A stretch of DNA of 43,138 bases, from assembly GCA_031425695.1 (NCBI GenBank), contig JANPJV010000257.1, positions 1-43,138 on the forward strand, in the 5' to 3' direction. The notes under the pieces are model-generated. The model saw only the letters and a list, made by a program, of their open reading frames with translations, was not told the origin of the DNA and did not search any database. This document shows positions 18,801 to 26,096 of this stretch, one piece after another. The position numbers and the translations under genes were made by a program. Origin of the DNA: JANPJV01 sp031425695 (GTDB taxonomy: Bacteria > Pseudomonadota > Gammaproteobacteria > Xanthomonadales > SZUA-5). How positions within the stretch are numbered: position 1 is the stretch's first letter; each line of letters begins with the position of its first letter.

Positions 18801-20951
18801 CGTAGCGCCATCGGCGCTCACGGAGGTATCGCGCGGCGCCTCGAAGTCGGCGCTGGTGATCTGCAGCCCGGCCAGGTCATGTAGCGAGGGCACCACCGGT
18901 TCCGGCGCGGTGTGACCGATGATCAACGCTTCCAGGCTGTCGCCGGGTGCGATCTCGACGGCGCTGCCGATGCTGTCGGAGGTTTCGGTGTGGGTCGGCG
19001 TGACGCGGGTATCGGTATAGCTCGCGATCAGCTCATCCATTCGCCCGGCATCGGAAAGCGGTGCTGCCGCCTCCGTCTGCGCGTGCGCTGCCGCCAGCGC
19101 GGCGAGGTCGGTATCCGCCACCGGGGGCTGGGTACGCTCGGTCGTGAAGCCGTCGCCGAAGCTCGGGAAATCCGCAGCGCTGGGCGTGCTGTCTGGCGCC
19201 GCCTCGGCGGCCGCGTCAAGCGCCGCCGGCTCTTCGCCTTCGACCGGGATCGGCCAATAGCCGAGTGCCTCGAGACTGCGCCGGGTGACGTCGAGGATCT
19301 TGTCGCGATTGCGTCGGCCTTCCTTGACGGCCTCGAGGAAGAACTCGATCGACGCGATCGCGTCCGCCATCAGGTCGAGCTGGTCGCCCGACGGCACGCG
19401 CCGATGCTTGAGCAGCTCCACTTCGGCAAAGCGCACGACGCCGCCGAGCAGGGCTGCGGGCTCGGGCAGGTTGAGCATGCGCAGCGCACCGCTGATCTCA
19501 TCGAGCAGGCGCGGGAGCTGTTCGATCTTGCTGTGGTCCCACGGCGACTCGATGAAGGCGACGATGTCCTGCTTCGCCTGCTGGATATTGGCCGAGGCCT
19601 CCTTGGTGGTCGCATCGAGGATGCGCCGCACCTCTGCCTGCGGCAGTTCGAAACCGGTGACCGGCGCGACTTCCTTGCGCGGATCGGCGCCGAGGCGCTC
19701 GATATGGTCATCGAGCGAGGATTCGACGTAGAGCAGCGAGCCGGCGATATCGAGCAGCGTGCTCTCTTCGGCAGGCTGCTTGCCGGCGACGATGCGCGCG
19801 ACCACATCCTGCTGGTCGAGGACCACGCGGCGCGGTACGCCGAGGCCGAGCATGCCGAGGGTATCAGCAACCCGGTGCAGCGCATCAACCTGCGGAAACA
19901 GGTCTTCGGTGTTGCCGCTGCTGGTGCGCAGGAACAGATCGAGTGCGTCCTTGACGCGCAGGAGGTCTTCCTTGATCGCAGTGCCGACGGTTTCCAGCAG
20001 TGCGCGATTGTGCCCGGTGAGCGCGCCGCGGGCGTGCTCGAGCTCGGCTTGCGAAGGCACCAGTTTGTCGAGGCGGTAGACCTGGCGCAGCTCTGCGACC
20101 CGCTGCGGGCTCGCGGTGGAGTGCGCGACGTAATAGAGCAGGCCCTTGGTCAGCTCCGATGGCGGAGTGGCCGCAAAGCCCGCTTCGCCGCCGTCGATCA
20201 GGCGCTTGATCTCACGATCGACTCGACCGATCAGCAGCTTGAGCGCCACCGACGGGTCGACACCCTTGACCAGCACTGCCTCGAGCGCGCCACCGGCAAC
20301 CCAGAACAGTCGGCGCGCGTCGAGCTGCACGCACATCGACCGGATCCGGTCGACCACCGCGATCATCTTGGTCAGGTTGCCGTCGACATCCTCGCCCTTG
20401 AAGAACTTGAGCAGGCCGAACTGGAAAGCCAGGCGCAGGCGCCCGCCATTGGTCGCGAGCAGTGGCTGTGGCGTCGGTGCCTTGGCCCCAGCCGCGGAGG
20501 CCGGCAGGCCGGCGCCGAGATCAGGCGAGAACAGCGAAGTCTCGCTGAGCAACTTCTCGCCGCGACAGGCGCGCAGGTCATTGAGCAGCGGCAACAATAC
20601 GATCGGAATATCGCGATGCCCGCTCTGCAGGCGCTCGAGGTAATCCGGCAACTGCACCAGGCCGCGCATGAGCACGGTGTAGGCATCGTCTGCTTGTTTG
20701 ACCTTGCCGTCGAGCAAGCCCAGTGCGAGGCGTTCCATCTCCTCGACCACCATGGCGCCGCCGTAGAGCTCGACCATGCGCAAAGTGCCCTGCACCTGGT
20801 GCAGGTAGCTCGCGCAAAAGCGCATCTGGCTCTTGTCGGTGGTGTCTTCGACGTAGGCTTCCAGCGCCTGTTGGGCCTGCTTGAGCGTGTCATCCAGCTC
20901 TTGCTTGACCCAGGTCAGCGTGGTGAAGTCGATGTCGTCTTGAAGCCTCAT
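12888..20951 (-). CDS. chpA: ChpA hybrid histidine kinase of type IV pilus chemotaxis
   Basis: A 2687-residue CheA-type kinase, among the largest of its family. Several histidine-phosphotransfer-like modules are seen: HQVQGTLRM (H51), FHTLKGSGRLVG (H993), VHTLNGALSM (H1279) and LHTIKGGARM (H1922). After these come the dimerisation region; the ATPase with N-box HMLRNSLAHG (N2267), DDGAGM and GRGVGMD; a CheW-like domain; and a C-terminal receiver with phospho-acceptor D2612 in LLDIEMPRMDG. Long acidic, repeat-bearing linkers separate the modules (EEPV/EEPVI-type at about 851-900, DLASN-type at about 1740-1770). The ATG start has GGAG 7 nt upstream. It follows pilJ by 109 nt, which contains a short GGGGG/CCCCC hairpin. 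No pilK lies between them. Confidence 0.97.
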   Translation of the reverse strand: MRLQDDIDFTTLTWVKQELDDTLKQAQQALEAYVEDTTDKSQMRFCASYLHQVQGTLRMVELYGGAMVVEEMERLALGLLDGKVKQADDAYTVLMRGLVQLPDYLERLQSGHRDIPIVLLPLLNDLRACRGEKLLSETSLFSPDLGAGLPASAAGAKAPTPQPLLATNGGRLRLAFQFGLLKFFKGEDVDGNLTKMIAVVDRIRSMCVQLDARRLFWVAGGALEAVLVKGVDPSVALKLLIGRVDREIKRLIDGGEAGFAATPPSELTKGLLYYVAHSTASPQRVAELRQVYRLDKLVPSQAELEHARGALTGHNRALLETVGTAIKEDLLRVKDALDLFLRTSSGNTEDLFPQVDALHRVADTLGMLGLGVPRRVVLDQQDVVARIVAGKQPAEESTLLDIAGSLLYVESSLDDHIERLGADPRKEVAPVTGFELPQAEVRRILDATTKEASANIQQAKQDIVAFIESPWDHSKIEQLPRLLDEISGALRMLNLPEPAALLGGVVRFAEVELLKHRRVPSGDQLDLMADAIASIEFFLEAVKEGRRNRDKILDVTRRSLEALGYWPIPVEGEEPAALDAAAEAAPDSTPSAADFPSFGDGFTTERTQPPVADTDLAALAAAHAQTEAAAPLSDAGRMDELIASYTDTRVTPTHTETSDSIGSAVEIAPGDSLEALIIGHTAPEPVVPSLHDLAGLQITSADFEAPRDTSVSADGATAHGEFSPQLQTDNLASLDALTWDADTDSIMVADERTLAADPEPVANLTDSRAHEAEVLEFQASEAFESASAPEAAAVDDIRPSSDDLDRSEQAEERNDFEPAPAAADTLGLSEVLLVEVTPAATTVVEISAIPTEAPVFEEPVLAAPVLEEPVIEEPAFEAPVFEEPVIEEPVMEEPVIGEPVVAAPVEVAPTPVAEAPPPPKPAPLPEPVQPQQTIQLPSVGFHSVPSDEIDDEIREVFVEEVQDELDNLNRQYPAWKRDLNDLEKLKPVRRSFHTLKGSGRLVGALAIGEFAWRIENMLNRLLDKSIAPTPAVLDLLDHGIAALPGMLAALKGEGQPDANVGSIMWVADQLTAGQEVWLPKHSPAPVDTAESEPASAAGSDQASDASEATTLSATGDVSDEPTVDAVEGSEDPAGAELESDSAMPEVDEELSALSDALAAEEARAGTDDGAQEIAAEHAEIAREWDESEAGGELVESALADADVSAALEAPAAAIAADIAEGQAEPVSEAELSPLEVDPMLMEILSSEVSAHLSIIADYLRRGSAGQAPPVTEELLRAVHTLNGALSMVDLPVLTRVVAPLEGYLKRLRARQQSPSDAGIAAIADSAACISQVMSAIEARAELPDTEILAERVLALRDDLPAPDHPYHGFELHDHDEHKDEAASGQSVPVPEANARPWYEAEDDSLAAVEMTSIFDASEESAEASSAIFAADVAATDAIQSDAATDWADDVADANVGVQARANDADTGVDVLVAEYVEADSSAVDEITNLTGSMTEDPAEEAVAQIDEVALDELGFESAESALATETQIAVPSEDETAADDDTLTGPEAAADDAAAFEQLTRIDDELLESLPAEESSWIAPVPANDPEEAELDDHSSVLDGLSDDAPVETVAVGEDEEARALAADGHDLASIESLFADSPEILEFSSASDTDTQVANASSEESDLELLLQAHADLDTANAGEIDASERDSDEFEVFAAPDAPLVVDGEHLEGFSVADLEEWSSENIAPPVENVAADRSDADSIDAYSIDLASNDLASNDVDSTDLASNDADLGMVTISGDVLTVFEISADEAHWQNANVDDGADAARGGQLSMQTTDYDAEPALEAMDDDELTIDGGRAPLLEIESASPQVADEPDALAVHARGPVDVDPPGPLDLPDMDVELLDIFAEEGVDILDHADGMMVRLRHAPEDKEAVASLQRDLHTIKGGARMAGLYPIGDLSHVMESLFEAIANGQRKATRLALEALERAFDRMHGMVSRVRQRQAIGLPEHIIARLELILEGRENELLTVVEVPAAPVADVPGQVEEKFNKTTLAEAADVPAPVAVEAPKAPISRGKRKTQLDEDEAGQRQSHELIRVRADMLDNLVNFAGEVSIYRSRLETQMGGFRFNLVEFEQTVLRLREQLRKLEMETEAQILSRFQRESEQSGNTEFDPLELDRFSTLQQLSRALAESVSDLVSIQILLDDIARQSETLLLQQSRVSSDLQEGLMRTRMVPFESLVPRLRRILRQTATELGKKAQLKVEGTQGEMDRTVLERMTAPFEHMLRNSLAHGIESPEVRRAKGKPEEGSVSIKVAREATEVLILVTDDGAGMNRDAIRKKAIERNLMTPEAQLSDRDIFQFVLEAGFSTAAEISKVAGRGVGMDVVASEVKQLGGSLEIDSELGKGTKISIRLPFTLAVAQAVMVRLGEASYAIPMSSITGVTRLPRKEMDRRLEQKQMEMMYNGETYQIYDLGDLLRSPTNHGVDEIQVPMLMSRTGDQRAAIRVSQVIGSKEVVVKSAGAQLSIVPGIFGATIMGDGRVVVILDLAPLVRHGVALRQAPELAAELQLLEPIPEPAQKRQMLVMVVDDSITMRKVTTRVLERSNYDVFTAKDGLDAVEQLQDRMPDVILLDIEMPRMDGYEVATYIRNDLRLKHIPIIMITSRMGEKHRQRALEVGVDRYLGKPYQETDLLKNVAEALTAGHANVH
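15647..15735 (-). repeat. 15-bp in-frame tandem repeats inside chpA
   Basis: Imperfect 15-bp units, read on the minus strand as D-L-A-S-N and shorter variants (DVDST, DADSI), lie in an acidic linker between phosphotransfer modules. Such a tract can change length by slippage in 5-residue steps without breaking the frame. Confidence 0.6.
18256..18400 (-). repeat. EEPV-type in-frame repeats inside chpA
   Basis: Repeats of 15-18 bp encode E-E-P-V/A-(I/F/M) units about nine times over (residues about 851-900). They are followed by a Pro-rich stretch and then the H993 phosphotransfer module. This is a flexible spacer; length variation between strains would be expected. Confidence 0.6.
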
Positions 20952-21060
20952 CCGCGGACTCCTTTATCCCAGTTTCGCCGCGCGACTCGCGTGCGCTCGA
21001 TCGAACCACTGCGACGTCGGGGGTTGCCCCCCGCCCTGGTTAACTTGCAGGTCATTGACA

Positions 21061-23097
21061 TCAGTTGGGCAGCTTGAAGTCGGCGACCGAGCGCCGCAGA
21101 TCCGCTGCCAGCTGTGCCAGATTTCCAATCGATTCCGCGGTTTGGCTCGCACCGACCGAGGTCTGCGTGGTGATCTCCTGAATCACGTTCATGGTCGCCG
21201 AGATGTTGGTGGCGGCGGCCGACTGCTGACGTGCTGCCTGGGAGATGTTCTGAATGAGGTCGGCGAGGTCGTTCGAGACCTTTTCAATTTCACCCAGGGC
21301 GAGACCTGCGTCTTCCGCGAGGCGGGCACCGGCGACCACTTCGGCAGTCGTCTGTTCCATCGAGGAGACCGCTTCGTTGGTGTCGGATTGAATCGTCTGC
21401 ACCAGTGTTTCAATTCGTTTGGTCGCGTTCGAAGCGCGCTCTGCGAGGCGCTGCACTTCGTCGGCGACGACCGCGAATCCACGACCGGCCTCACCGGCGG
21501 AGGCGGCTTGAATGGCGGCGTTCAGCGCCAGGATGTTGGTCTGTTCGGCGATGTCGTTGATCAGTTCGACGATGGATCCGATTTCCTGCGAAGACTCACC
21601 GAGGCGCTTGATACGTTTTGCAGTTTCCTGGATCTGGTCACGGATGTTGTCCATGCCCTGGATCGTCTGGCGCACGATCGCGGCCCCCTTGCCGGCGATC
21701 GCGACTGAGCGCTGCGCAACGTCCGCGCTCTCGGCCGAGTTGCGCGAGACCTCATCGATCGAGACGGCGATTTCGTTGATCGCCGCGGATGCCGAGGTGA
21801 TCTGCTGCGCCTGGTGCTCGGCGGCTTCGGCGAGATGCATCGCGGTCGCCTGCGTTTCCTGGGCGGCCGCGGCGACCTGCACCGCGGTCTCGTTGATGGT
21901 GGTCACCAGTGAGCGCAGTGCTTCCACCGCGAAGTTGATGGAGTCGGCGATTGCGCCGGTGATGTCTTCGGTCACCGTTGCCTTTACCGTCAGGTCGCCT
22001 TCTGCCAGCGATCCCATCTCGTCCAGGAGGCGCAAAATGGCCTCTTGGTTACGTTGGTTGAGATCGGCGGTGATCTTGTAGCGGCGTGCCTGGTCGCGGT
22101 AGATCAAGATGGCCAACAGGATCAGGGCGAGCGCAGCGAGCAGACCGGACGCGAGCGCGGCGGTCAAACTCGGGAACTTGCGGCGACCGGCCTGCTCGCC
22201 GTACTCGACCGACAGCTGTTCGGCGTCCTGCAGCAATTGCTCGGATTCGAGCGACACGGTGTTGGCTGCTTCGCGCACGTCGATGATGTCGACGGCGCCG
22301 GTGGTGATGCTTTCGACGTACTGCCCGAGCTCCTGGAAGATCGTGTAGATATCGGTGAGCACGGTGCGCGCCTGGGGCACGTCGATGGCCTTGATGCCGA
22401 GCGCGGCGTCACCGTTCTGGAGGCCGTCGAGGGCCTGGCCGAACAGTGCGGCGTCACGGTTGAAGCCGTCGGCCGCGGTGGATGCGGTCGGGCCACCCTG
22501 CAGGATTTCATTCAACCGACGCAACATGCGATCGGCGAAGGTGACCTGGCGGCCGGCAATGTAGATCTGGTCCTGGGCGGCGCCGCGGCTAGCGAGCAGG
22601 TTCGCGACCTCGTCGGAGCGTGCCTGCAGCAGCGGGATCTTGTTCTGGAATTCCAGCGCAGTTTCATTGAGCTGCTCGACGACCTCGCGGCGGGCGAGGA
22701 TGACCTCGGCAGCTGCCTGGATCGGCGCCCAGGTCTTCTTGACCTGGTCGAGCGCCACCTGCACCTCGGGATTCTTTCGGATCGAAGGAATGCCCTCCTG
22801 CGGGTCACCGTCTTCGAGCTTGCGTATATGCGCCTGGATGGTGCTCTTGACTTCAGACAACTCATCGAAGGCCTCGGCCCGACCGCCGGCCGCCTCGGCG
22901 CCGAACTTCGCGAGCTGCTGAGACAGCACGCGAATATCGGTGGAGAGACCGGTCGCTGCACGGTCCTCGTTGTTGTACTGGTTCGCGAAGAAAAAGTTCG
23001 CGATCAATCCGACAAGGCCGACCAGCAACACCACCACCAGGATGGCGAGCATCGTCGAGCTTTCGCGTTGTTGACTTCCACCGGCCGCCGCACTCAT
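21061..23097 (-). CDS. pilJ: type IV pilus methyl-accepting receptor PilJ
   Basis: A 678-residue transmembrane chemoreceptor of the Chp pathway. The first membrane helix lies at about residues 16-38 and the second at about 306-332, bounding an all-helical periplasmic domain of the PilJ type. After the membrane comes a HAMP-like stretch, then the cytoplasmic signalling coiled coil. Its hairpin tip (about 517-552) reads EQTNILALNAAIQAA, GEAGRGFAVVADEV, the strictly conserved receptor tip that binds CheW and CheA. In Pseudomonas PilJ helps sense surface contact through pilus retraction. The start ATG has only a weak GAG upstream. A 192-nt gap to pilI contains a perfect 16-bp palindrome at 23182-23197. 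Confidence 0.96.
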   Translation of the reverse strand: MSAAAGGSQQRESSTMLAILVVVLLVGLVGLIANFFFANQYNNEDRAATGLSTDIRVLSQQLAKFGAEAAGGRAEAFDELSEVKSTIQAHIRKLEDGDPQEGIPSIRKNPEVQVALDQVKKTWAPIQAAAEVILARREVVEQLNETALEFQNKIPLLQARSDEVANLLASRGAAQDQIYIAGRQVTFADRMLRRLNEILQGGPTASTAADGFNRDAALFGQALDGLQNGDAALGIKAIDVPQARTVLTDIYTIFQELGQYVESITTGAVDIIDVREAANTVSLESEQLLQDAEQLSVEYGEQAGRRKFPSLTAALASGLLAALALILLAILIYRDQARRYKITADLNQRNQEAILRLLDEMGSLAEGDLTVKATVTEDITGAIADSINFAVEALRSLVTTINETAVQVAAAAQETQATAMHLAEAAEHQAQQITSASAAINEIAVSIDEVSRNSAESADVAQRSVAIAGKGAAIVRQTIQGMDNIRDQIQETAKRIKRLGESSQEIGSIVELINDIAEQTNILALNAAIQAASAGEAGRGFAVVADEVQRLAERASNATKRIETLVQTIQSDTNEAVSSMEQTTAEVVAGARLAEDAGLALGEIEKVSNDLADLIQNISQAARQQSAAATNISATMNVIQEITTQTSVGASQTAESIGNLAQLAADLRRSVADFKLPN

Positions 23098-23181
23098 TGC
23101 TCTAAGACCCCCATGTCATCCCGCCCAGACCTAGTTGGATTTCTGCGCCTTTGCCCCGACTGCGTCGTTGATCGAGTGGTC

Positions 23182-23197
23182 GCGCGGCATGCCGCGC
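23182..23197. other. 16-bp perfect palindrome between pilI and pilJ
   Basis: GCGCGGCATGCCGCGC reads identically on both strands. It lies in the only sizeable gap inside the pil/chp transcript apart from the pilJ-chpA gap. It could be a processing or attenuation hairpin. There is no T tract. Confidence 0.3.
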
Positions 23198-23289
23198 AGC
23201 GTGACCCCTCTCAGCCTCTCGCCTTGCCTCGGAGCAAATGAACAAAAATCCCCTGCACTCGTGTACTCAACCAACCCAACTGCGTCAAA

Positions 23290-23844
23290 TCAAGCCGACG
23301 CCTGCATGAAATCCGGCGCCTTCATCAGCGCGGTCAAACTGAAAACACCCCAGGTCGACTGACCGAGACGGTACTCGCATTCGAGGAAACGGCTGACCGG
23401 CGAATCTGCGTAAAGCTCGACCGCGCGCAGGTTCTCGTCGACGAAGCTGCGCTGGCCGATCACCTCGTCGACGATCAGCCCGATACTGCCACTGGAGAGG
23501 CGTACCACCAGCACGCGCGTGCGCTCGGTAGGACGGAACGGCTCGCCTTCAAGAAAGCCCCGCAGGTGCACGATGGTGACCAGGTTGCCGCGCACGTTGG
23601 CGATGCCGAGCATCCACGCCTTGGTTCCGGGAACCGGCGTGATCTGCGGGAACATCAGCAGTTCATTGATCTCGGAGATATCGCTCGCCAGGTATACCGG
23701 ACCGAGCCGGTAGGCGATGCCGCGCCACAGCCCCGGTGCGTCCAGCTGATCCGGCAGGCCGGCGACGTGCGCCAGGCTTCGCCGCTCGTAGTCGAGCAGG
23801 ATCTCGATCGGGTTCAGCGGAGCGTTTTCGGGCAGGTCGTCCAT
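23290..23844 (-). CDS. pilI: CheW-like adaptor PilI
   Basis: A 184-residue CheW-domain protein, the main adaptor between PilJ and ChpA. A 30-residue N-terminal lead (IEILLDYERRSLAHVAG, a typical PilI opening) precedes the CheW fold with PGTKAWMLGIANVRGNLVTI and IGLIVDEVIGQ. It starts 11 nt after the pilH stop. The order pilG-pilH-pilI-pilJ is the same as in Pseudomonas. Confidence 0.95.
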   Translation of the reverse strand: MDDLPENAPLNPIEILLDYERRSLAHVAGLPDQLDAPGLWRGIAYRLGPVYLASDISEINELLMFPQITPVPGTKAWMLGIANVRGNLVTIVHLRGFLEGEPFRPTERTRVLVVRLSSGSIGLIVDEVIGQRSFVDENLRAVELYADSPVSRFLECEYRLGQSTWGVFSLTALMKAPDFMQASA

Positions 23845-23855
23845 CGATATCCCAA

Positions 23856-24224
23856 TCAGGCAGGCTTGAGCAGGTTCTGAATCCGTTGCACGAGATCGCG
23901 CTCATTCGGTGGCTTGGTGAGGAAATCCTTCGCGCCCTGCCGCATGCCCCAGATGCGATCGGTTTCCATGCTCTTGGTGGTCACGATGATCACCGGTATG
24001 GACGAGGTATCGGGGTCGCGACTCAAGATGCGCGTGGCCTGGAAGCCATTGGTGCCGGGCATGATCACGTCCATCAGGATGAGGTCCGGACGATCACTGC
24101 GAGCGCGCGCCACACCCTCTTCGGCAGTGCCCGCCGTCAAGGTCTGGAAGCCCGCGCGCTCGAGCATCACGCTCAGCACGCGCACGTCGGTTGGCGAGTC
24201 GTCGACGATCAGGATTCGCGCCAT
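23856..24224 (-). CDS. pilH: response regulator PilH
   Basis: A 122-residue stand-alone receiver domain. The acidic pocket is D8-D9, the phospho-acceptor is D52 in LILMDVIMPG and the conserved lysine is K104 in FLTKPP. There is no output domain. In Pseudomonas PilH acts downstream of ChpA and is linked to pilus retraction and phosphate flow. GGGGGG upstream serves as a plausible Shine-Dalgarno sequence. It begins 29 nt after pilG ends. Confidence 0.95.
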   Translation of the reverse strand: MARILIVDDSPTDVRVLSVMLERAGFQTLTAGTAEEGVARARSDRPDLILMDVIMPGTNGFQATRILSRDPDTSSIPVIIVTTKSMETDRIWGMRQGAKDFLTKPPNERDLVQRIQNLLKPA

Positions 24225-24253
24225 TCAGAGCCCCCCGGCCTGCGCATCATTCT

Positions 24254-24670
24254 TCAGGGTGTCGCTTGTGCCTTGGTATCCACGTAACGCCGGATCGCGC
24301 CGAGCAACTCCTCGCGCGTGAATGGCTTGGTCAGGTATTGCTCGGAGCCGACGATGCGCCCGCGCGCCTTGTCGAAGAGGCCGTCCTTGCTCGACAGCAT
24401 GATCACCGGCGTCCCCTTGAACACCTGGTTGTTCTTGATCAGCGCGCAGGTCTGGTAGCCATCCAGGCGCGGCATCATGATGTCGACGAAGATGATGTGC
24501 GGCTGGTGATCGGAGATCTTCGCGAGCGCCTCGAAACCGTCGGTCGCGGTCACCACGTCGCAGCCTTCTTTTTTCAGCAGGGTTTCCGCGGTGCGGCGAA
24601 TGGTCTTGCTGTCGTCGATGACCATGACGCGCAATCCGGCGAGGCTTCCCTTGTTCTGCGTCTCGTCCAC
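24254..24670 (-). CDS. pilG: response regulator PilG
   Basis: A 138-residue stand-alone receiver: D19-D20, phospho-acceptor D63 in IIFVDIMMPRLDGY and K115 in YLTKPF. In Pseudomonas phosphorylated PilG stimulates pilus extension and links Chp to cAMP production through FimV and FimL. The start is GTG at 24670 with a strong GGAGG 5 nt upstream. It is the first gene of the cluster and is transcribed away from gshB. Confidence 0.95.
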   Translation of the reverse strand: MDETQNKGSLAGLRVMVIDDSKTIRRTAETLLKKEGCDVVTATDGFEALAKISDHQPHIIFVDIMMPRLDGYQTCALIKNNQVFKGTPVIMLSSKDGLFDKARGRIVGSEQYLTKPFTREELLGAIRRYVDTKAQATP

Positions 24671-25120
24671 ACAAACCTCCGCCTGTCATTCGAACTATCG
24701 CGACGCTTCGTGTCGCGCGGTGCCGGCACTGCCGGCGGGTCTGACACTTTACCGGCGATCGACCGCTTGGGCGGAGGATCGCGAAGACTCTTCAGGCTCT
24801 TTAGCCAAGCCTCAAGAGAATGTCAAGATTGTTTTGCAAGTGATTGTACCGGCTCGAATCCCCGAACGCCCGAAAGCTTGCCAGTTGGGCGTTGAGAGGA
24901 TGCGTCCCCCGGGAGGCATAATACACGAGCCTCTCCCGGAACCGCCCTTTGCCGGGTCTTCCGGGCGGCTCGCGGAGTGCCACCGGCGCCGTCCCGGAGC
25001 TGCGGAAAAAACCCCCTTCGTGCGGTCGTGCGCAGTGCGCAATCGCCGTGAGATCGGTAGTTTTCCGCACTCGACGGGCGCTGCATATGCTTGTGCCTGA
25101 ATTTCACGGAGTCGCCCGCC
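24671..25120. other. 450-nt divergent promoter region, pilG/gshB
   Basis: No gene is credible here. Besides the minus-strand promoter at 24798-24826, an inverted repeat lies at 24909-24939 (CCGGGAGGC, 11-nt loop, then GCCTC-T-CCCGG). It brackets a plus-strand CATAAT at 24917-24922, a possible -10 for gshB with a poorly spaced TTGAGA at 24892. If used, the gshB leader is about 190 nt. The arrangement could be an operator over the gshB promoter; that is inference. Confidence 0.35.
24798..24826 (-). promoter_or_regulatory. sigma-70-type promoter for the pilG operon
   Basis: On the minus strand a perfect TTGACA (24821-24826) is followed by a 17-nt spacer and TAAAGA (24798-24803). Spacing is ideal and the -10 is weak. 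A start near 24791 would give a leader of about 120 nt before pilG. Confidence 0.5.
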
Positions 25121-26068
25121 ATGTTACGCCGCCTCGCGGTCCTGATGGACCCGATTCAAAAACTCAAAATTTACAAAGACTCGACCTTTGCGATGTTGCT
25201 CGAAGCGCAGCGGCGCGGCATCGAGGTGCACGTCGTCGAGCAGGCGGATCTCGGGCTCGAGAATGGTCGCGCGTGGGTCCGCAGCCGGCGCACGCGGGTG
25301 CGCGACGACGCGAACGGCTGGTTCGAGCAGGACCAGCCGGAACGCGAGTTTGCCGACGCCTTCGATTGCATCCTGCTGCGCAAGGATCCGCCGTTCGACG
25401 CCGAGTACCTCTACGACACGCAGATCCTCGAGCGCGCCGAGGCCGCCGGCGTGCTGGTGGTCAATCGCCCGCAGGCGCTGCGCGATGCCAACGAGAAATT
25501 GTTCACCGCGCTGTTCCCGCAATGCTGCCCGCCGACGCTGGTCGGGCGGACTGCGGATGACCTGCGCGCGTTTGCGCACGAGTACGGCGAGTGCGTGATC
25601 AAGGTGCTCGACGCCATGGGTGGCGCCTCGATCTTCCGCGTCCGTCCGCAGGACCCCAACCTCAACGTGATCCTGGAAACGATCACGCTCGAAGGCCGCC
25701 GCTCAGGCTTGATCCAGCAATATGTGCCGGACATCGTTCACGGCGACAAGCGCATCCTGCTGATCGATGGCGAACCGGTGCCGTTTGCGCTCGCCCGCAT
25801 TCCGCGCGAGGGCGAGTTCCGTGGCAATCTTGCGCGCGGTGGCAGCGGACGCGGCCAGCCCTTGACCGACCATGACCGCTGGATCTGCGCCGAAGTTGCG
25901 CCTGAGCTCAAACGCCGCGGCCTGATCTTCGTCGGGCTCGACGTGATCGGCAACTATCTCACCGAGGTCAACGTGACTTCCCCAACCTGCATCCGCGAGC
26001 TCGACGCCCAGTTCGGCCTGAACATCGCGGGTAGCTTGTTCGACCGCCTCGAGGCCATGCGCGCGTGA
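25121..26068 (+). CDS. gshB: glutathione synthetase
   Basis: A 315-residue ATP-grasp ligase joining gamma-glutamylcysteine and glycine, the same length as E. coli GshB (316). The N-terminus LAVLMDPIQKLKIYKDSTFA matches E. coli closely. Later motifs include IKVLDAMGGASIF, LIQQYVPDI and LIFVGLDVIGNYLTEVNVTSPT, where the last binds metal-ATP and glycine. ATG at 25121 is chosen over an in-frame ATG ten codons upstream because it aligns with the family and has GGAG 9 nt before it. The divergent pilG and the downstream tonB-like gene form the same neighbourhood as in Pseudomonas. Confidence 0.97.
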   Translation: MLRRLAVLMDPIQKLKIYKDSTFAMLLEAQRRGIEVHVVEQADLGLENGRAWVRSRRTRVRDDANGWFEQDQPEREFADAFDCILLRKDPPFDAEYLYDTQILERAEAAGVLVVNRPQALRDANEKLFTALFPQCCPPTLVGRTADDLRAFAHEYGECVIKVLDAMGGASIFRVRPQDPNLNVILETITLEGRRSGLIQQYVPDIVHGDKRILLIDGEPVPFALARIPREGEFRGNLARGGSGRGQPLTDHDRWICAEVAPELKRRGLIFVGLDVIGNYLTEVNVTSPTCIRELDAQFGLNIAGSLFDRLEAMRA

Positions 26069-26096
26069 TCCAGAATAAAAACACGAGGGTCATGCG

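Noticed and set aside
18912..21077. 721-codon open frame on the plus strand opposite chpA
   Set aside because: Long antisense frame typical of high G+C genes. Its composition is Arg/Gly/Gln-rich and non-globular; chpA is certain here.
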